The position numbers and the translations under genes were made by a program. Below the pieces are notes generated by a model. That model did no database searches, was not told where the DNA came from, and saw only the letters and a program-made list of their open reading frames with translations. Of a stretch of 64,000 nt of DNA, positions 17,158 through 26,480 are shown in pieces (position 1 is the first letter of the stretch; each line of letters opens with the position of its first letter). The DNA lies in assembly GCF_007754155.1 (NCBI RefSeq), contig NZ_CP037423.1, positions 930,001 through 994,000 of the forward strand, read 5' to 3'. Source of the stretch: Stieleria neptunia (GTDB lineage: Bacteria; Planctomycetota; Planctomycetia; Pirellulales; Pirellulaceae).

Positions 17158-18872
17158 TCGCTCTCACAGGTTCGAAACGGCCTCGCAAACCGGCGGATCG
17201 GAAGGATGTGTCGCGACTCGAGCGGGTTGGCAATGCGATCGATGAGGCGATCTTCACCGTCGCGCCGACTTGGGGTGAACGACGCATCGCGTCACGGCTG
17301 AAACGCCGGCTTCTGGCCGAGCAGGCCGGCAGGATGAAGGGGTTCGGTCGGCGGTCTCGTCACGCGCATCCGTCGGTTCGGTCCGCACCACACCGTGACG
17401 GACGTTGGTTCAACGACCACAGCGGGATCAACGACCAGCTGGAAGAAAGCCAGCAGGAGATGCAGTTCCGCGCGCGGGAACTGTACCAATCGAATCCGCA
17501 CGCCCACGGTGCGATCGAGGGTCGCGTTTCGCATGAGATCGGCGTCGGACTCGGATGCCGGCCGCAGATCACCGAAAGCAAGATTTTGGAAAAGGAACAG
17601 GCCGATCTTGCCAACAAGACGCTTAAGAGAATCTGCAAACGTTGGAGCAATCGCGGGGTGGATCGCGCCCGGCGTCAATCGCTCGACGAAGCGCAGCGGT
17701 TGATCTGCCGAACCTATGCAATGTTCGGCGAAGCGTTTGTGCTGTTCCGCGACGCGCCGTTCCAGGGTCCGATCGGTTTGACGGTCGAAGTCATCGATCC
17801 GATGCGGGTGGAAACGCCGCCGGATCACCGAGACGACGAGAACGTGCGGATGGGGATTCGCTATCACGCGAAGACCGATCAGATCGTCGGCTACTACATC
17901 CGCAAACAGGTCAAAAACGGACGACGCTACGACGTCGAGTACGAATTCGTCCGACGTTACAACTCCGCCGGCCAAGAGCAAGTCGTCCACTTGTTCGAGT
18001 CGATGTTTCCTGGTCAGAAGCGGGGCATCCCGTGGCTGTGCGCGGCGTTCGCGTTCCTGAAGGATTTGGACGATTTCCACGAAGCCGAATTGATCGGCAA
18101 GCAGATCGAAGCCTGCTTCGGGATCGTGATCAAAACCGGCAAGCGTGGGGGCACGCCCGCGGAGATTTCGGCGGGGATGGCGTCGGGCGAGTTCGATGAA
18201 CAGGGCAACCCATTCGAAGAGATCTTTCCAGGGATGGTCGAACGGATCAACAGCGACGATGACCTGGTGAAGGTCGATCCGTCGCGGCCGGGTTCGACGT
18301 TTGCGCCGTTCGTGGAGGCTTCGTTACGCGCGATCGCGGCGGCGCTGAATTATCCGTACGAGCTGCTGGCCAAGAATTTCTTTCGGACGACGTATTCGAG
18401 CGGCCGGCTGGCGATGCTGGATGGGCGGATTGGATTTCGGATGCGCGCCCAGGCGATGATTCATCAGGTGCTCAAGCCGCTGTGGCGTAGGATCGTCGAC
18501 GATGCGTTTTTCTATGGGCACATGGACGACGTAACGGATGTTTTGACGTACACGCGGCATGCGGAAGAGTTCCACGATCATTCCTGGGGCGGGACGTCGT
18601 TCGGTGCCGTGGACCCGGAGAAAGAGGTTTCGGCGCACGAGGTCGCGATCAATAGTGACCAGGAGACGCTTTCGGAAGTCTACGCCGACAAGGATCAGGA
18701 TTGGCTGGAAGGGATGCAGCAGCGCGATGTGGAATTGCGCGAGAAGATCCGGTTGGAGATCGCGCGGGAGAAGTGGGAAGGTGAGGAGCGGGAGCGGGCG
18801 GGGTTGGGGGCGAAGGTGGGAGATGGGAGTGGGGAGGTGGGAGAGGAGAGTGAAGTGGCCGGCGCAGCGTAG
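17154..18872 (+). CDS. Portal protein, lambda gpB family
   Basis: The 572-aa protein matches the lambda-family portal: an Arg-rich N-terminus, then ARELYQSNPHAHGAIEGRVS, a typical portal segment, RTYAMFGEAFVLFRD, EVIDPMRVETP, and GIPWLCAAFAFLKDLDDFHEAEL with the wing/stem helices after it. It forms the dodecameric ring through which DNA is packaged. The last 30 or so residues are Gly/Glu-rich low complexity and come from a G-rich dispersed sequence, so the original C-terminus has probably been replaced. Confidence 0.92.
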   Translation: MIALTGSKRPRKPADRKDVSRLERVGNAIDEAIFTVAPTWGERRIASRLKRRLLAEQAGRMKGFGRRSRHAHPSVRSAPHRDGRWFNDHSGINDQLEESQQEMQFRARELYQSNPHAHGAIEGRVSHEIGVGLGCRPQITESKILEKEQADLANKTLKRICKRWSNRGVDRARRQSLDEAQRLICRTYAMFGEAFVLFRDAPFQGPIGLTVEVIDPMRVETPPDHRDDENVRMGIRYHAKTDQIVGYYIRKQVKNGRRYDVEYEFVRRYNSAGQEQVVHLFESMFPGQKRGIPWLCAAFAFLKDLDDFHEAELIGKQIEACFGIVIKTGKRGGTPAEISAGMASGEFDEQGNPFEEIFPGMVERINSDDDLVKVDPSRPGSTFAPFVEASLRAIAAALNYPYELLAKNFFRTTYSSGRLAMLDGRIGFRMRAQAMIHQVLKPLWRRIVDDAFFYGHMDDVTDVLTYTRHAEEFHDHSWGGTSFGAVDPEKEVSAHEVAINSDQETLSEVYADKDQDWLEGMQQRDVELREKIRLEIAREKWEGEERERAGLGAKVGDGSGEVGEESEVAGAA

Positions 18873-18993
18873 CGTCACGCAGTAGGGTATGTGTCTACCA
18901 AGGCTGCACGGTCTCTTGAAGTACCGACAGCGCAGCCAAGACGAACGTCCCGCCAAGAATCAAACCCACGAACAGGATCACAACCAACCGCGA

Positions 18994-19536
18994 TCAGATC
19001 ACGGACAATTCCTGCCTCAGGTTGAGCGGTATCTTCCACTGCTTCTTCTCAATCTCATCCAACTGTTGCTGCCGTTCTCTCAGATAGATTCTAAGCCCAG
19101 CCCCGCTATTCTCATCGGCATTGAGGCGTTTTATCCGTTCTGCTATGTACTTGGCTTGCTTCTCCAGCATCAATAGACGCAGTTCGATCTGATCGCTCTT
19201 CGAATCGGAAAGACCGTCTGTCTCTCGCATTTTGAGCTTCAATAGTTCTCTCTCTTGACGGACATCGAACGCTTTCAGGTATTCCGAAACCCGAAACATC
19301 TGATACGTCTTCCGCAATCTCATCGCCTCGGTCGCGGTGTTGTCAAAGACTGGATCCGGCTTAATCGTGTCCAGCATCTCGGATCGAAGCGTGCTCCATT
19401 TGACCGCAATCTCATTTTCTTTCTTCTCGACTTCTGATGTCTCGTTTCGCCTATCCGCTGAAATCGCTTCTCGCGATACACACATAACGCAAGCAAGCAG
19501 AAATGCCCAAAAAAGAGTGAGATTTGATCTGGTCAT
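18994..19536 (-). CDS. Secreted coiled-coil protein inserted between portal and protease genes
   Basis: The 180-aa protein begins with a signal peptide (FWAFLLACVMCVSREAISA), followed by a long, charged helical region with heptad spacing (residues about 35-170). It is probably exported and forms a coiled coil. It runs against all neighbouring late genes and is AT-richer, so it was probably gained separately as a moron. Family not recognised. Confidence 0.55.
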   Translation of the reverse strand: MTRSNLTLFWAFLLACVMCVSREAISADRRNETSEVEKKENEIAVKWSTLRSEMLDTIKPDPVFDNTATEAMRLRKTYQMFRVSEYLKAFDVRQERELLKLKMRETDGLSDSKSDQIELRLLMLEKQAKYIAERIKRLNADENSGAGLRIYLRERQQQLDEIEKKQWKIPLNLRQELSVI

Positions 19537-19769
19537 TACGTCTCCGACACGACAGTGAAACCAACCGATCCAAAAGTTCTGCCATCGTACACACCATCAT
19601 GACCATCCCACAAGTTTGCTTTTGCGAACACGATCTCGCTTATCGTGAGGTCTTTGGACATTCCCGTCTCAGATCAGTGGAAACCCAACTTTCGCTGCGG
19701 TGGTCAGCTTGCCTGATCAACCAAGATCAGGATTCATGGCACGTCTCAGTCTATCACAACGCCGGGCCC

Positions 19770-20045
19770 CTCATCCCCAGCCCTTCTCCCCCGCAAAGCC
19801 GGGGGAGAAGGGTGCCAGGGTAGGTGCCAGGGTGGGTGCGCGCGATGGTGTTGTGTGGATGCCAGCGGGAAGCGTGAGCGAGCGGCGCGTGGTGGGGAGG
19901 GATCGTGCGTGAATCATGCACGCGCCACTAGCTGACGCGGCGTGCTGGGGTGCATGCCAGCGGGAAGCGTAAGCGAGCGGCGCGTGGGTGAAATGGACAG
20001 GCTGAAGCAGTCACGCGCCACTGGCTGACGCCACGTGCTGGGATG
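19770..20045. repeat. Cluster of dispersed repeats
   Basis: The cluster contains a hairpin element CTTCTCCCCCGCAAAGCCGGGGGAGAAG, a GTGCCAGGGTAG/GTGCCAGGGTGG doublet, and two copies of an element around GCGCCACTAGCTGACGCGGCG and GCGCCACTGGCTGACGCCACG. A related copy lies at about 6148-6177 and another, reversed, near 50006-50049. These are host repeat families. Confidence 0.7.
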
Positions 20046-20104
20046 GCTCCTACTAATAGGACGCTGGTTGTTGTATTGGGGTTTTGGTGCGGGATGATTG
20101 GGGC

Positions 20105-21319
20105 ATGGAACTTGCCACGGTCACTGCTGAGCCCACGAAACTGCGTGCGACGAAGGTTGCTTCGGATGATCGGATCGGTGTGGATCGTGCCAACCGTCGC
20201 ATCAACGGCTATGTGGTCTGTGAACAGGGACCGTGTAAGAGCAAGGGCCGCGGTGAATTTGACGTCGAGGCCCTGCAATCGATCGTTCGACTGGGCAACG
20301 AACAAACCAAGGGAGTGAAGGTTCACTTCCAACATGAATCCTACAGCGACGATGGCCTGGGCAAACATGTCGCTCGGGCGAAGAATTTTCGTTTGGATGA
20401 GCGGGACGGACGCAAGATCGTTCGCGCGGATGCTCATCTGACCGAAACGGCGATGAAGCACAACGCGACCGGCGGCAAAACTCCGCTGGGCGTGTTTCTG
20501 TTGGATGCCGCAGATGAAGATCCCGGATCGTTTCAGTCCAGCGTGGTGATCAGCACCGACAAGCTGGAACGTGAAGATGACGAACAAGGGAATCGGCGTC
20601 CGCCACTATTCCGTCCGACCAAGCTGTGGGCATCGGACTTCGTCGATGAAGGCGATGCCGTGCACGGTGATCTGTTCGGCGTCGAATCGCTGGGCACCTT
20701 CATGGCAGGTAGCGATCGCCGCGTTTCATCGAAGCTGGCCGTCGTGCTGGACCAATACGTCGACAAACTCTTTCCCGACGCGCCCGCCGAAGTGCTGTCC
20801 GCACGGATCGACGGACTGCGAGACCGAATTCTTGAAAGCCGCTTCGGCCCCAAAAAACCAAACCCCAAACCGGAGATCGATTCCGTGACCACGACGACCA
20901 CCGAAACCGCTTCGAGCCAGCAAGAGACGTCCGCTGTCGATGCTCTGTCGAGCAAGATTGACCACTTGACCGAGCAACTCGCAGCGAAAGATACCGCGGA
21001 AAAGGCTGAGAAAACGCGTACGAACACGATCGCGGCGCTGGGGAAACTGGCGGGCTTGGATGTGACCGAAGAGTTGGCCGGCGAACTGTCGGTTGATGAT
21101 GCGATCCAGAGTCTGGCGAAGCGGAAGCAGGAAAGCCATGTCTCGCTGGGGCACGACGACGGTGCCGGCGGAAAGAAGCTGACGGCGAAGGAGACGCTCG
21201 GCAAGGAGTTTGAAGAGCGGAAGGAATTGCTGCAGGCGGCGGGCTGGTCCAAGGCGGATTGGGTCAGCTTCACGGCCAGTGAACGTGGGATTGATCTTGG
21301 GGGTGACTCGGACGAGTAG
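20105..21319 (+). CDS. Prohead protease/scaffold fusion
   Basis: The start is taken as the ATG at 20105 (404 aa); a TTG at 20084 is possible. The N-terminal 220 residues resemble phage prohead proteases of the Mu gpI/HK97 type: a His in VKVHFQHESY, a Ser in GSFQSSVVIS, and an Asn-rich KHNATGG loop. From about 255 there is a Thr/Ser/Glu linker and a coiled coil (IDHLTEQLAAKDTAEKAEK), then a helical tail typical of scaffolds. A protease that carries its own scaffold fits the position before the decoration and capsid genes. Confidence 0.75.
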   Translation: MELATVTAEPTKLRATKVASDDRIGVDRANRRINGYVVCEQGPCKSKGRGEFDVEALQSIVRLGNEQTKGVKVHFQHESYSDDGLGKHVARAKNFRLDERDGRKIVRADAHLTETAMKHNATGGKTPLGVFLLDAADEDPGSFQSSVVISTDKLEREDDEQGNRRPPLFRPTKLWASDFVDEGDAVHGDLFGVESLGTFMAGSDRRVSSKLAVVLDQYVDKLFPDAPAEVLSARIDGLRDRILESRFGPKKPNPKPEIDSVTTTTTETASSQQETSAVDALSSKIDHLTEQLAAKDTAEKAEKTRTNTIAALGKLAGLDVTEELAGELSVDDAIQSLAKRKQESHVSLGHDDGAGGKKLTAKETLGKEFEERKELLQAAGWSKADWVSFTASERGIDLGGDSDE

Positions 21320-21349
21320 GGCGGCCGGGGAAGCGGTGATCGGCGAGCC

Positions 21350-21390
21350 GACCTCCCCTCGCTTCGCTCGACCCTCCTGCCAGGAGGGTG
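21350..21390. repeat. Dispersed repeat B (copy 2)
   Basis: It is the same 41-bp element as at 6217-6257, lying between the protease/scaffold and decoration genes. Confidence 0.8.
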
Positions 21391-21446
21391 ACTTCCCGGA
21401 CGGGTTTGAAACGGTGACACGGAACTTACTTCAACAGAACTGAACC

Positions 21447-21863
21447 ATGGCTACGACTCTCAATCAACGCATCCGGATGACCGGCGGCACGGGCGGTCTT
21501 TCGTCGGGACCGGTCGCCGCGGGAATCCGACTGCCGCACGGCACGTTGTGCTTCATCGACTCGACCGGGCATCGCACCAACGTGATCGCAGCGGGCGCGA
21601 ACCGCTTCGCGGGGATCGTTCACAGCGAGGCGGATAACGCGGCCGGGGCGGATGGTGATCGCGACGTCGAGCACTACATCAAACACCGCTTCGTGCTGCC
21701 GTTTCCCGGCGGCATCACGCAAGCCGACGAGGGGAAAAAAGTCTACGCCAGCGACAACTGGACGCTGACGACCGTCCCGACCAACAACTCCTACGTCGGT
21801 ACGCTTGAAAAATTTGTGGATGCGAATACCGGGCAGGTCGCGATCGATTTTCAGGCGGCGTAG
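21447..21863 (+). CDS. Capsid decoration/stabilisation protein
   Basis: The 138-aa protein is small and beta-rich, with a Gly-rich N-terminal arm (RMTGGTGGLSSGPVAAG) and segments (AGANRFAGIVHSEADN, GKKVYASDNWTLTTVPTNNS, VGTLEKFVDANTGQVAIDF) like the DUF2190/lambda gpD-type proteins encoded just before major capsid genes. It probably binds the outside of the capsid. Confidence 0.7.
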   Translation: MATTLNQRIRMTGGTGGLSSGPVAAGIRLPHGTLCFIDSTGHRTNVIAAGANRFAGIVHSEADNAAGADGDRDVEHYIKHRFVLPFPGGITQADEGKKVYASDNWTLTTVPTNNSYVGTLEKFVDANTGQVAIDFQAA

Positions 21864-21901
21864 GTAGAGAACAGCTGGAAAGACAGAGAGCAACGCTGGT
21901 T

Positions 21902-21925
21902 TGACAGGCTGGAAGCCTATCCCAC
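21902..21925. repeat. Half copy of palindromic repeat A
   Basis: Only the right arm (TGACAGGCTGGAAGCCTATC then CCAC) is present, 20 bases upstream of the capsid start codon. Confidence 0.8.
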
Positions 21926-21945
21926 TTTTTTAGGACATTTTGCGG

Positions 21946-22893
21946 ATGACAATTCACAACAACGCTCTGTACGCCGAGGTCGGGAACCGGGTCCGGCATC
22001 AGGTTCAGGTCGGACTCGAACGGGCAGAGCGGTTCTACCCGCGGCTGTGCACGGTCATCGAGTCGAACCAGGACTCGGAGGACTACGATTGGCTGGGCGC
22101 GTTCCCCGAAGTCTACGAATGGCTCGGGGACATGGTGTTCGATCAACTCGCCAGCGCCGAGTTCCAGATCCGCAACAAGGACTGGGCGAACGGAATCCGG
22201 CTGCCGAAGAAGAAGATCGATGACGGCAACTCGGGATACTTCAACCGGATGGGCGAAGGCTTGGTGGAGATGTTCGCGCGGCACCCGGACAAGGTGCTGT
22301 TCCAGTTGATGACCGCGGCCGAAACGATCGAATGTTTCGACGGTCAGTTCTTTTTCGATACCGATCACGTCTGGGGGGACAGCGGCGTTCAGTCGAACCT
22401 GTTGACGATCAACGTGACGGATCCGGCCAAGCCGACCACGGAAGAGTTGCTCGACGCGGTCACGCAGGTCCTGCTGAACATGCTGACGTACAAGAACGAC
22501 CGCGGTGAACCGTTCGTGTTTCCGACGGCCCACGACTTCAGCGACCTGGTCATCACCTGCTCGCCGAACCTGTGGCCGATCTTCGACAAGGCGTTCCAGG
22601 CCAAGCTGGTCTTGGAAACCAATGCGGCCGGGACCGCCGGCGCGGCGGTCGACAAGTTCACGCTGACACGTCCCGAAATCATCCCGCTGGTCCAGTACAC
22701 CGGCAACCAGTTCGACGTCTATCGGACGGGACAATCGATCAAACCGTTCGTGTTCCAGGATCGTCAAGCGATCACGATGTTCACCAAGAACTACGACGAC
22801 CCGGAAGAGAAGGACGTCAAGGTCGGTGGGAACGGGCGCTACAACTTGGGCGTGTTGGCCTGGTGGTTGGCGAACCGCGTCAAATTGACCTGA
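21946..22893 (+). CDS. Major capsid protein, Mu gpT-like
   Basis: The ATG at 21946 has an AGGA ribosome site 10 bases upstream (315 aa). It matches the Mu gpT family: YDWLGAFPEVYEWLGD (about residues 46-61), FQIRNKDWANGIRLPKK, and ECFDGQFFFDTDHVWG, the CfDGq-FDTDH core. It forms the HK97-fold shell. A gpT-type capsid together with a lambda-type portal and gpW indicates a mosaic head module. Confidence 0.9.
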   Translation: MTIHNNALYAEVGNRVRHQVQVGLERAERFYPRLCTVIESNQDSEDYDWLGAFPEVYEWLGDMVFDQLASAEFQIRNKDWANGIRLPKKKIDDGNSGYFNRMGEGLVEMFARHPDKVLFQLMTAAETIECFDGQFFFDTDHVWGDSGVQSNLLTINVTDPAKPTTEELLDAVTQVLLNMLTYKNDRGEPFVFPTAHDFSDLVITCSPNLWPIFDKAFQAKLVLETNAAGTAGAAVDKFTLTRPEIIPLVQYTGNQFDVYRTGQSIKPFVFQDRQAITMFTKNYDDPEEKDVKVGGNGRYNLGVLAWWLANRVKLT

Positions 22894-22963
22894 TCCTGAA
22901 TCCCTGAAACGCAACCCAACCCTCTCGCAAACTGAATCGTTCATCAACCCGAGTCGTCGTCTG

Positions 22964-23767
22964 ATGCCAAAACCCGTTCTGACCGTCGCACGTCATCCCG
23001 GCAAAAAACAGCCTTTTCACCGTGCCGTGCGTGACAAACGCGGCAAGGTCAAGAAGGTCATCACGTTTGATCCCGACCAGCCGGTCGGGCTGTCGAGCGA
23101 AGAGGCCGAGTTGGTCAAACGGGACATCGGGCGGGCTTTGGTGATCATTGAAGCGGACGAAAAACGTCCCGGACGTTTCATCGTCGATTGGGAAACGACT
23201 CGCGGTGTTTTTCACACGATTCATAAGCAGGAGTTGGAGGTCAGTCCGCGGGCGCGGCGGGCGATTGGTGCGAGTGAGACTCCTCCGCCGAGTGTGATGG
23301 ATCTTCGTGGGGATGAGGCTGGGAAGGATGCTGATGCTGTTTCGATCGAACTGCCGGATGAACTGGTCGATTTGCTCGAGCGGAACGGTGATTCGCTTCC
23401 GAGTCCGCTTTCGGCCGAAAGTTTGACTCAGTGGATCGGTGACGGCGGCGAGTTGGTGTTGCTGGACGGATTCACTGTTGATTCGGCGGCTGCGGTTCAT
23501 GCTGCTCTCGGGTTGGATGCTCCGGTTCAGGAGACGGACGATGGCGGAGACGTTGATCCTGGTGACAAGTCGAAGCTGCTCGGCGCTGGACTGTCACCCG
23601 AATTGGCTGAGGCTCTGGCGAAGAATGCGGAAGAGCATCCCTGGGTGATGGATCCGGAGCAACTGAAGGTGAAGGTTGCCGATGGGTTTGATCTGACGCA
23701 GTTGACCGACATCGCTGGCGGAAGGGCGAAGCAGATTCGGACGGCGCTGGGGGTTGCGGCGAAGTGA
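22964..23767 (+). CDS. Head-associated hypothetical protein
   Basis: The 267-aa protein follows the capsid gene by 70 bases. Residues 1-100 are Lys/Arg-rich (KKQPFHRAVRDKRGKVKK), the middle is acidic, and the C-terminus holds helix-hairpin-like repeats (LGAGLSPELAEALAKN, LTQLTDIAGGRAKQI), suggesting binding or oligomerisation. Function not recognised; a connector or head-fibre part is possible from position. Confidence 0.5.
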   Translation: MPKPVLTVARHPGKKQPFHRAVRDKRGKVKKVITFDPDQPVGLSSEEAELVKRDIGRALVIIEADEKRPGRFIVDWETTRGVFHTIHKQELEVSPRARRAIGASETPPPSVMDLRGDEAGKDADAVSIELPDELVDLLERNGDSLPSPLSAESLTQWIGDGGELVLLDGFTVDSAAAVHAALGLDAPVQETDDGGDVDPGDKSKLLGAGLSPELAEALAKNAEEHPWVMDPEQLKVKVADGFDLTQLTDIAGGRAKQIRTALGVAAK

Positions 23768-23778
23768 TTGGGTAGGCA

Positions 23779-23836
23779 GTGGGATAGGCTTCCAGCCTGT
23801 CGATTCAGGGGATGACAGGCTGGAAGCCTATCCCAC
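23779..23836. repeat. Palindromic repeat A (copy 3)
   Basis: Full palindrome with both arms and a short central spacer, lying 12 bases after a stop codon. Confidence 0.85.
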
Positions 23837-23912
23837 GTCTGACTCGGGAGGCGGAGCCTCCAGGACAGTGTGTTCCAAGGCGGAGCCTTGGAACCAGAAC
23901 TCAGACCGGAGA

Positions 23913-23970
23913 GCGGCTAAAGCCTGGACACCAACGTTGACTCGAATGCGGCTAAAGCCTGGACACCAAC
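23913..23970. repeat. Tandem repeat C, two copies of 23 bp
   Basis: Each copy reads GCGGCTAAAGCCTGGACACC plus AAC, at 23913-23935 and 23948-23970. A third copy (one base different) is at 36028-36050. The second copy ends exactly before the next gene's start codon. Confidence 0.8.
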
Positions 23971-24408
23971 TTGAACTTGCGTGATGTGATTGCCGAGGCG
24001 AATGGGGTGTTCTTCGATACCGATGGGTTTGCGGAGACGGTGGAGTATTGGCCTGGCGGCATCCAGGCGGATGCGTTCGAAGTGGATGCGATCGTGGATT
24101 GGTCGGACGAAGAGGGATCGAATCAGGTCCGCGGCGATGGCCGGGGCAGTCTGAATGCCGACAAGGGACGCGTGGTCCGGTCGTCGGCGGTGATCGATTT
24201 TCCCGTTCATCGAATCGATGACGCTGGGAACTGTGTTCCGCTGGTGATCAGTTCTTCTGGCAAGGACCGTGTCATCGTCACCGAAAATGACCAGGCGATC
24301 AAATTGAACGTCAAGCGAATCATCGGCCACGATGCGGCTGTTCAATCGGTGTTGTGCACGCGGCAGAAAGAACACCAAGCTTCGCACTCGGTCGGGCGGA
24401 GGGGCTGA
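23971..24408 (+). CDS. Head-tail connector, possibly gpFII-like
   Basis: The 145-aa protein probably starts at TTG 23971, which directly abuts repeat C, and there is no normal ribosome site. The N-terminus (DVIAEANGVFFDTDGFAETV) and the following beta segments resemble the small head-tail attachment proteins that follow capsid genes. Residues after 125 are basic and poorly ordered. The stop overlaps the next ATG. Confidence 0.5.
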   Translation: MNLRDVIAEANGVFFDTDGFAETVEYWPGGIQADAFEVDAIVDWSDEEGSNQVRGDGRGSLNADKGRVVRSSAVIDFPVHRIDDAGNCVPLVISSSGKDRVIVTENDQAIKLNVKRIIGHDAAVQSVLCTRQKEHQASHSVGRRG

Positions 24409-24953
24409 TGTACACGCCGACCGGGATTTTCTCGACCAAGCATCAAATGCGGTTGCTGTTGGCCGAATGTGCGACGGTGCGATCGGTGCTGGGTGTCGCG
24501 GACGCGGCTGCGGCGCTGGCCAAGATCAAAACCTACGCCCCGATGTACTTTCCCGATGACGGCGGCACGATTCTGCTGCCACCGTTTCAGTACCCGCGGA
24601 TCCTGATCGACAGCGAGGGCGTTGAATTCGACTCGACGACCGACGGCAACCTGAGTGACGTCCAAAGCCGGACGATGATGGTCGCGATCGGGATCTATGT
24701 GCCTGACGACGAAACAATCGTCGATGAAAGCGATCAAGAAGCCTGGGTCGATGACCAATTCGGCAACATCCTGATGGAGTGCATGGCGATCCAGGGCACC
24801 GGAGAATCGATCCCCGGACAGTCGCACTTGTGCCTGATGAATCCGTCCTACGGCGGTGCGACGCCGCAACCGGACGACGAGCGGGACGAAGTACAAGATT
24901 CTCAGCCCGACCGGCCGCGGTGGCTGGGCATGCTTCGGTTTGAGGTGCGCTGA
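24408..24953 (+). CDS. Tail terminator-region protein
   Basis: Start ATG 24408 has an excellent ribosome site (GGAGGGG) and overlaps the previous stop by one base. The 181-aa protein is mixed alpha/beta (LILLPPFQYPRIL, SRTMMVAIGIYVPD, WVDDQFGNILMECMAI), with the size and place of a tail terminator or minor tail protein. The match is by gene order, not by motif. Confidence 0.5.
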   Translation: MYTPTGIFSTKHQMRLLLAECATVRSVLGVADAAAALAKIKTYAPMYFPDDGGTILLPPFQYPRILIDSEGVEFDSTTDGNLSDVQSRTMMVAIGIYVPDDETIVDESDQEAWVDDQFGNILMECMAIQGTGESIPGQSHLCLMNPSYGGATPQPDDERDEVQDSQPDRPRWLGMLRFEVR

Positions 24954-25438
24954 TGGTCAGTCCACCGAACGCAGTGAAAATTCACGGGCAAGGTGTCGGC
25001 CGATCACTGCGTCAGGCCTACGTCGCCGCGTCGGTGCCGGCATGGCAGGACACGGGGCGGCATTTCCATCTGCAGCATCGACCGAAACGGTTCACGCACA
25101 AACACGCGACGGAAGCGGACTATGGGAAACGGAAACCCAAGTACCTCCGCGAAAAATTTCGTCGGTTCGGTCACACGTATCCGTTGGTGAAGACGGGTGA
25201 AGCCCGCCGGCTGGCAGCGACGGCCCGGATCACGGCGCGGGCGGGGACCGGCCAAGTGCAAAACCGCGGCGGCGTGAAGGTCGCCTATCCCCAGCTGCGG
25301 AAGCTGAATTTCCGACACCCGAATTCTGACATCGACATGGCGGACGAGTTCCGCCGCGTCCCGGACCGAGAATCCGTCCTACTCGGTCACTACTTCATTG
25401 CTCGATTCTCGCCCCGCTTCGAAGGGAACTTCCGATGA
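24953..25438 (+). CDS. Tail completion-region protein (gp10-like position)
   Basis: The 161-aa protein is strongly basic (Lys/Arg/His) with an N-terminal amphipathic helix. Position between the terminator-like and tube-like genes is that of HK97 gp10-type proteins. No enzyme motif. It overlaps both neighbours by a few bases. Confidence 0.45.
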   Translation: MVSPPNAVKIHGQGVGRSLRQAYVAASVPAWQDTGRHFHLQHRPKRFTHKHATEADYGKRKPKYLREKFRRFGHTYPLVKTGEARRLAATARITARAGTGQVQNRGGVKVAYPQLRKLNFRHPNSDIDMADEFRRVPDRESVLLGHYFIARFSPRFEGNFR

Positions 25439-26403
25439 CCCGCAACACGTCCTACGCCATCGAGCTCCGCGCCGGCGATCCGCTGCCCAGCGAATCCGTC
25501 TGGATCGGTGGGATTTCACAGCAGAGCATTCGCCCCGGCGTGCAGGTCAACACCGAAGTCACCGCGGGCAGCGAAAACGCGTCCTACGGTGAAGTAGGGA
25601 ATGTCCAGCCCGATGCGACATTCACCACGATGGACATCAAGACGTTGCTGAATGTCATCGGCACCAAGGGCGAGTGTCTGATCGGCGGGAGCGACCTGGG
25701 ATTCAAGATGTGGGCAATCAAACGATTGCCTTGTGGTGGAATCGATTTGACGGGCGTCTCGCCGGCCGGAAAGCACACGAGCTGGACGATCCCGAACGGA
25801 TTGATCATTCCGCAAACGCTTTCGGTGTCCCACGGCAGTCGTGCATCGTTGTCCGCCCAAGTGTTCTCGCTGTGGGATGAGACAAACGATTCATTGATCA
25901 TCACCCCGGACATCGAGTATCCGGGCGCAGCCGTTACGCCTCCGGCGATCACCGACGTCAACGGCTACCACCTGGGGCCTGTGGATATCTGTGGCGAAAC
26001 GTTCACGGACAAGACGTCGATCTCGATCGGATTCGGGATTTCGGTGCAACCGCAGTCGGCCGACGGTGACATCAACGCGAAATCGTTGTTCATCGCGGAA
26101 CGCAAGCCGGTGGTGCAAATCACGTGCTACGACATCGAAAAATTTCGGGATTCCAAGATTCCGCTGGTCGGCAAACACGCCACGCATGGCGACACCTCGT
26201 TCGTGCTCCGCAAGAAGGTGCACGGTAGCGGTGCGTTTGAAACCGGAGCGAATCACGCCGAGTTCACGATCGACGGCGTGGCGACGATTCAAGAAATCAG
26301 TGCCAGCGGGCACGCGCCGCATGCGATGCAGGTGACGGTCAACGGACTGGACGACGCGACCAACGACATGATCGTGATGGATCTGGCCCACACGCTGGCG
26401 TAA
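25435..26403 (+). CDS. Major tail tube-like protein
   Basis: The 322-aa protein is beta-rich with many Gly/Thr/Ser and no signal peptide. Its place, after the completion genes and before the short ORFs and tape measure, is that of the tail tube subunit of long-tailed phages. The ATG overlaps the preceding stop. The sequence alone does not prove it. Confidence 0.55.
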   Translation: MTRNTSYAIELRAGDPLPSESVWIGGISQQSIRPGVQVNTEVTAGSENASYGEVGNVQPDATFTTMDIKTLLNVIGTKGECLIGGSDLGFKMWAIKRLPCGGIDLTGVSPAGKHTSWTIPNGLIIPQTLSVSHGSRASLSAQVFSLWDETNDSLIITPDIEYPGAAVTPPAITDVNGYHLGPVDICGETFTDKTSISIGFGISVQPQSADGDINAKSLFIAERKPVVQITCYDIEKFRDSKIPLVGKHATHGDTSFVLRKKVHGSGAFETGANHAEFTIDGVATIQEISASGHAPHAMQVTVNGLDDATNDMIVMDLAHTLA

Positions 26404-26407
26404 ACCA

Positions 26408-26465
26408 GTGGGATAGGCTTCCAGCCTGTCATCCCCTGTATCGACAGGCTGGAAGCCTATCCCAC
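26408..26465. repeat. Palindromic repeat A (copy 4)
   Basis: Full palindrome placed 4 bases after the tail tube stop codon and about 16 bases before the next start. Confidence 0.85.
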
Positions 26466-26480
26466 TTTTAGGAACCGATG

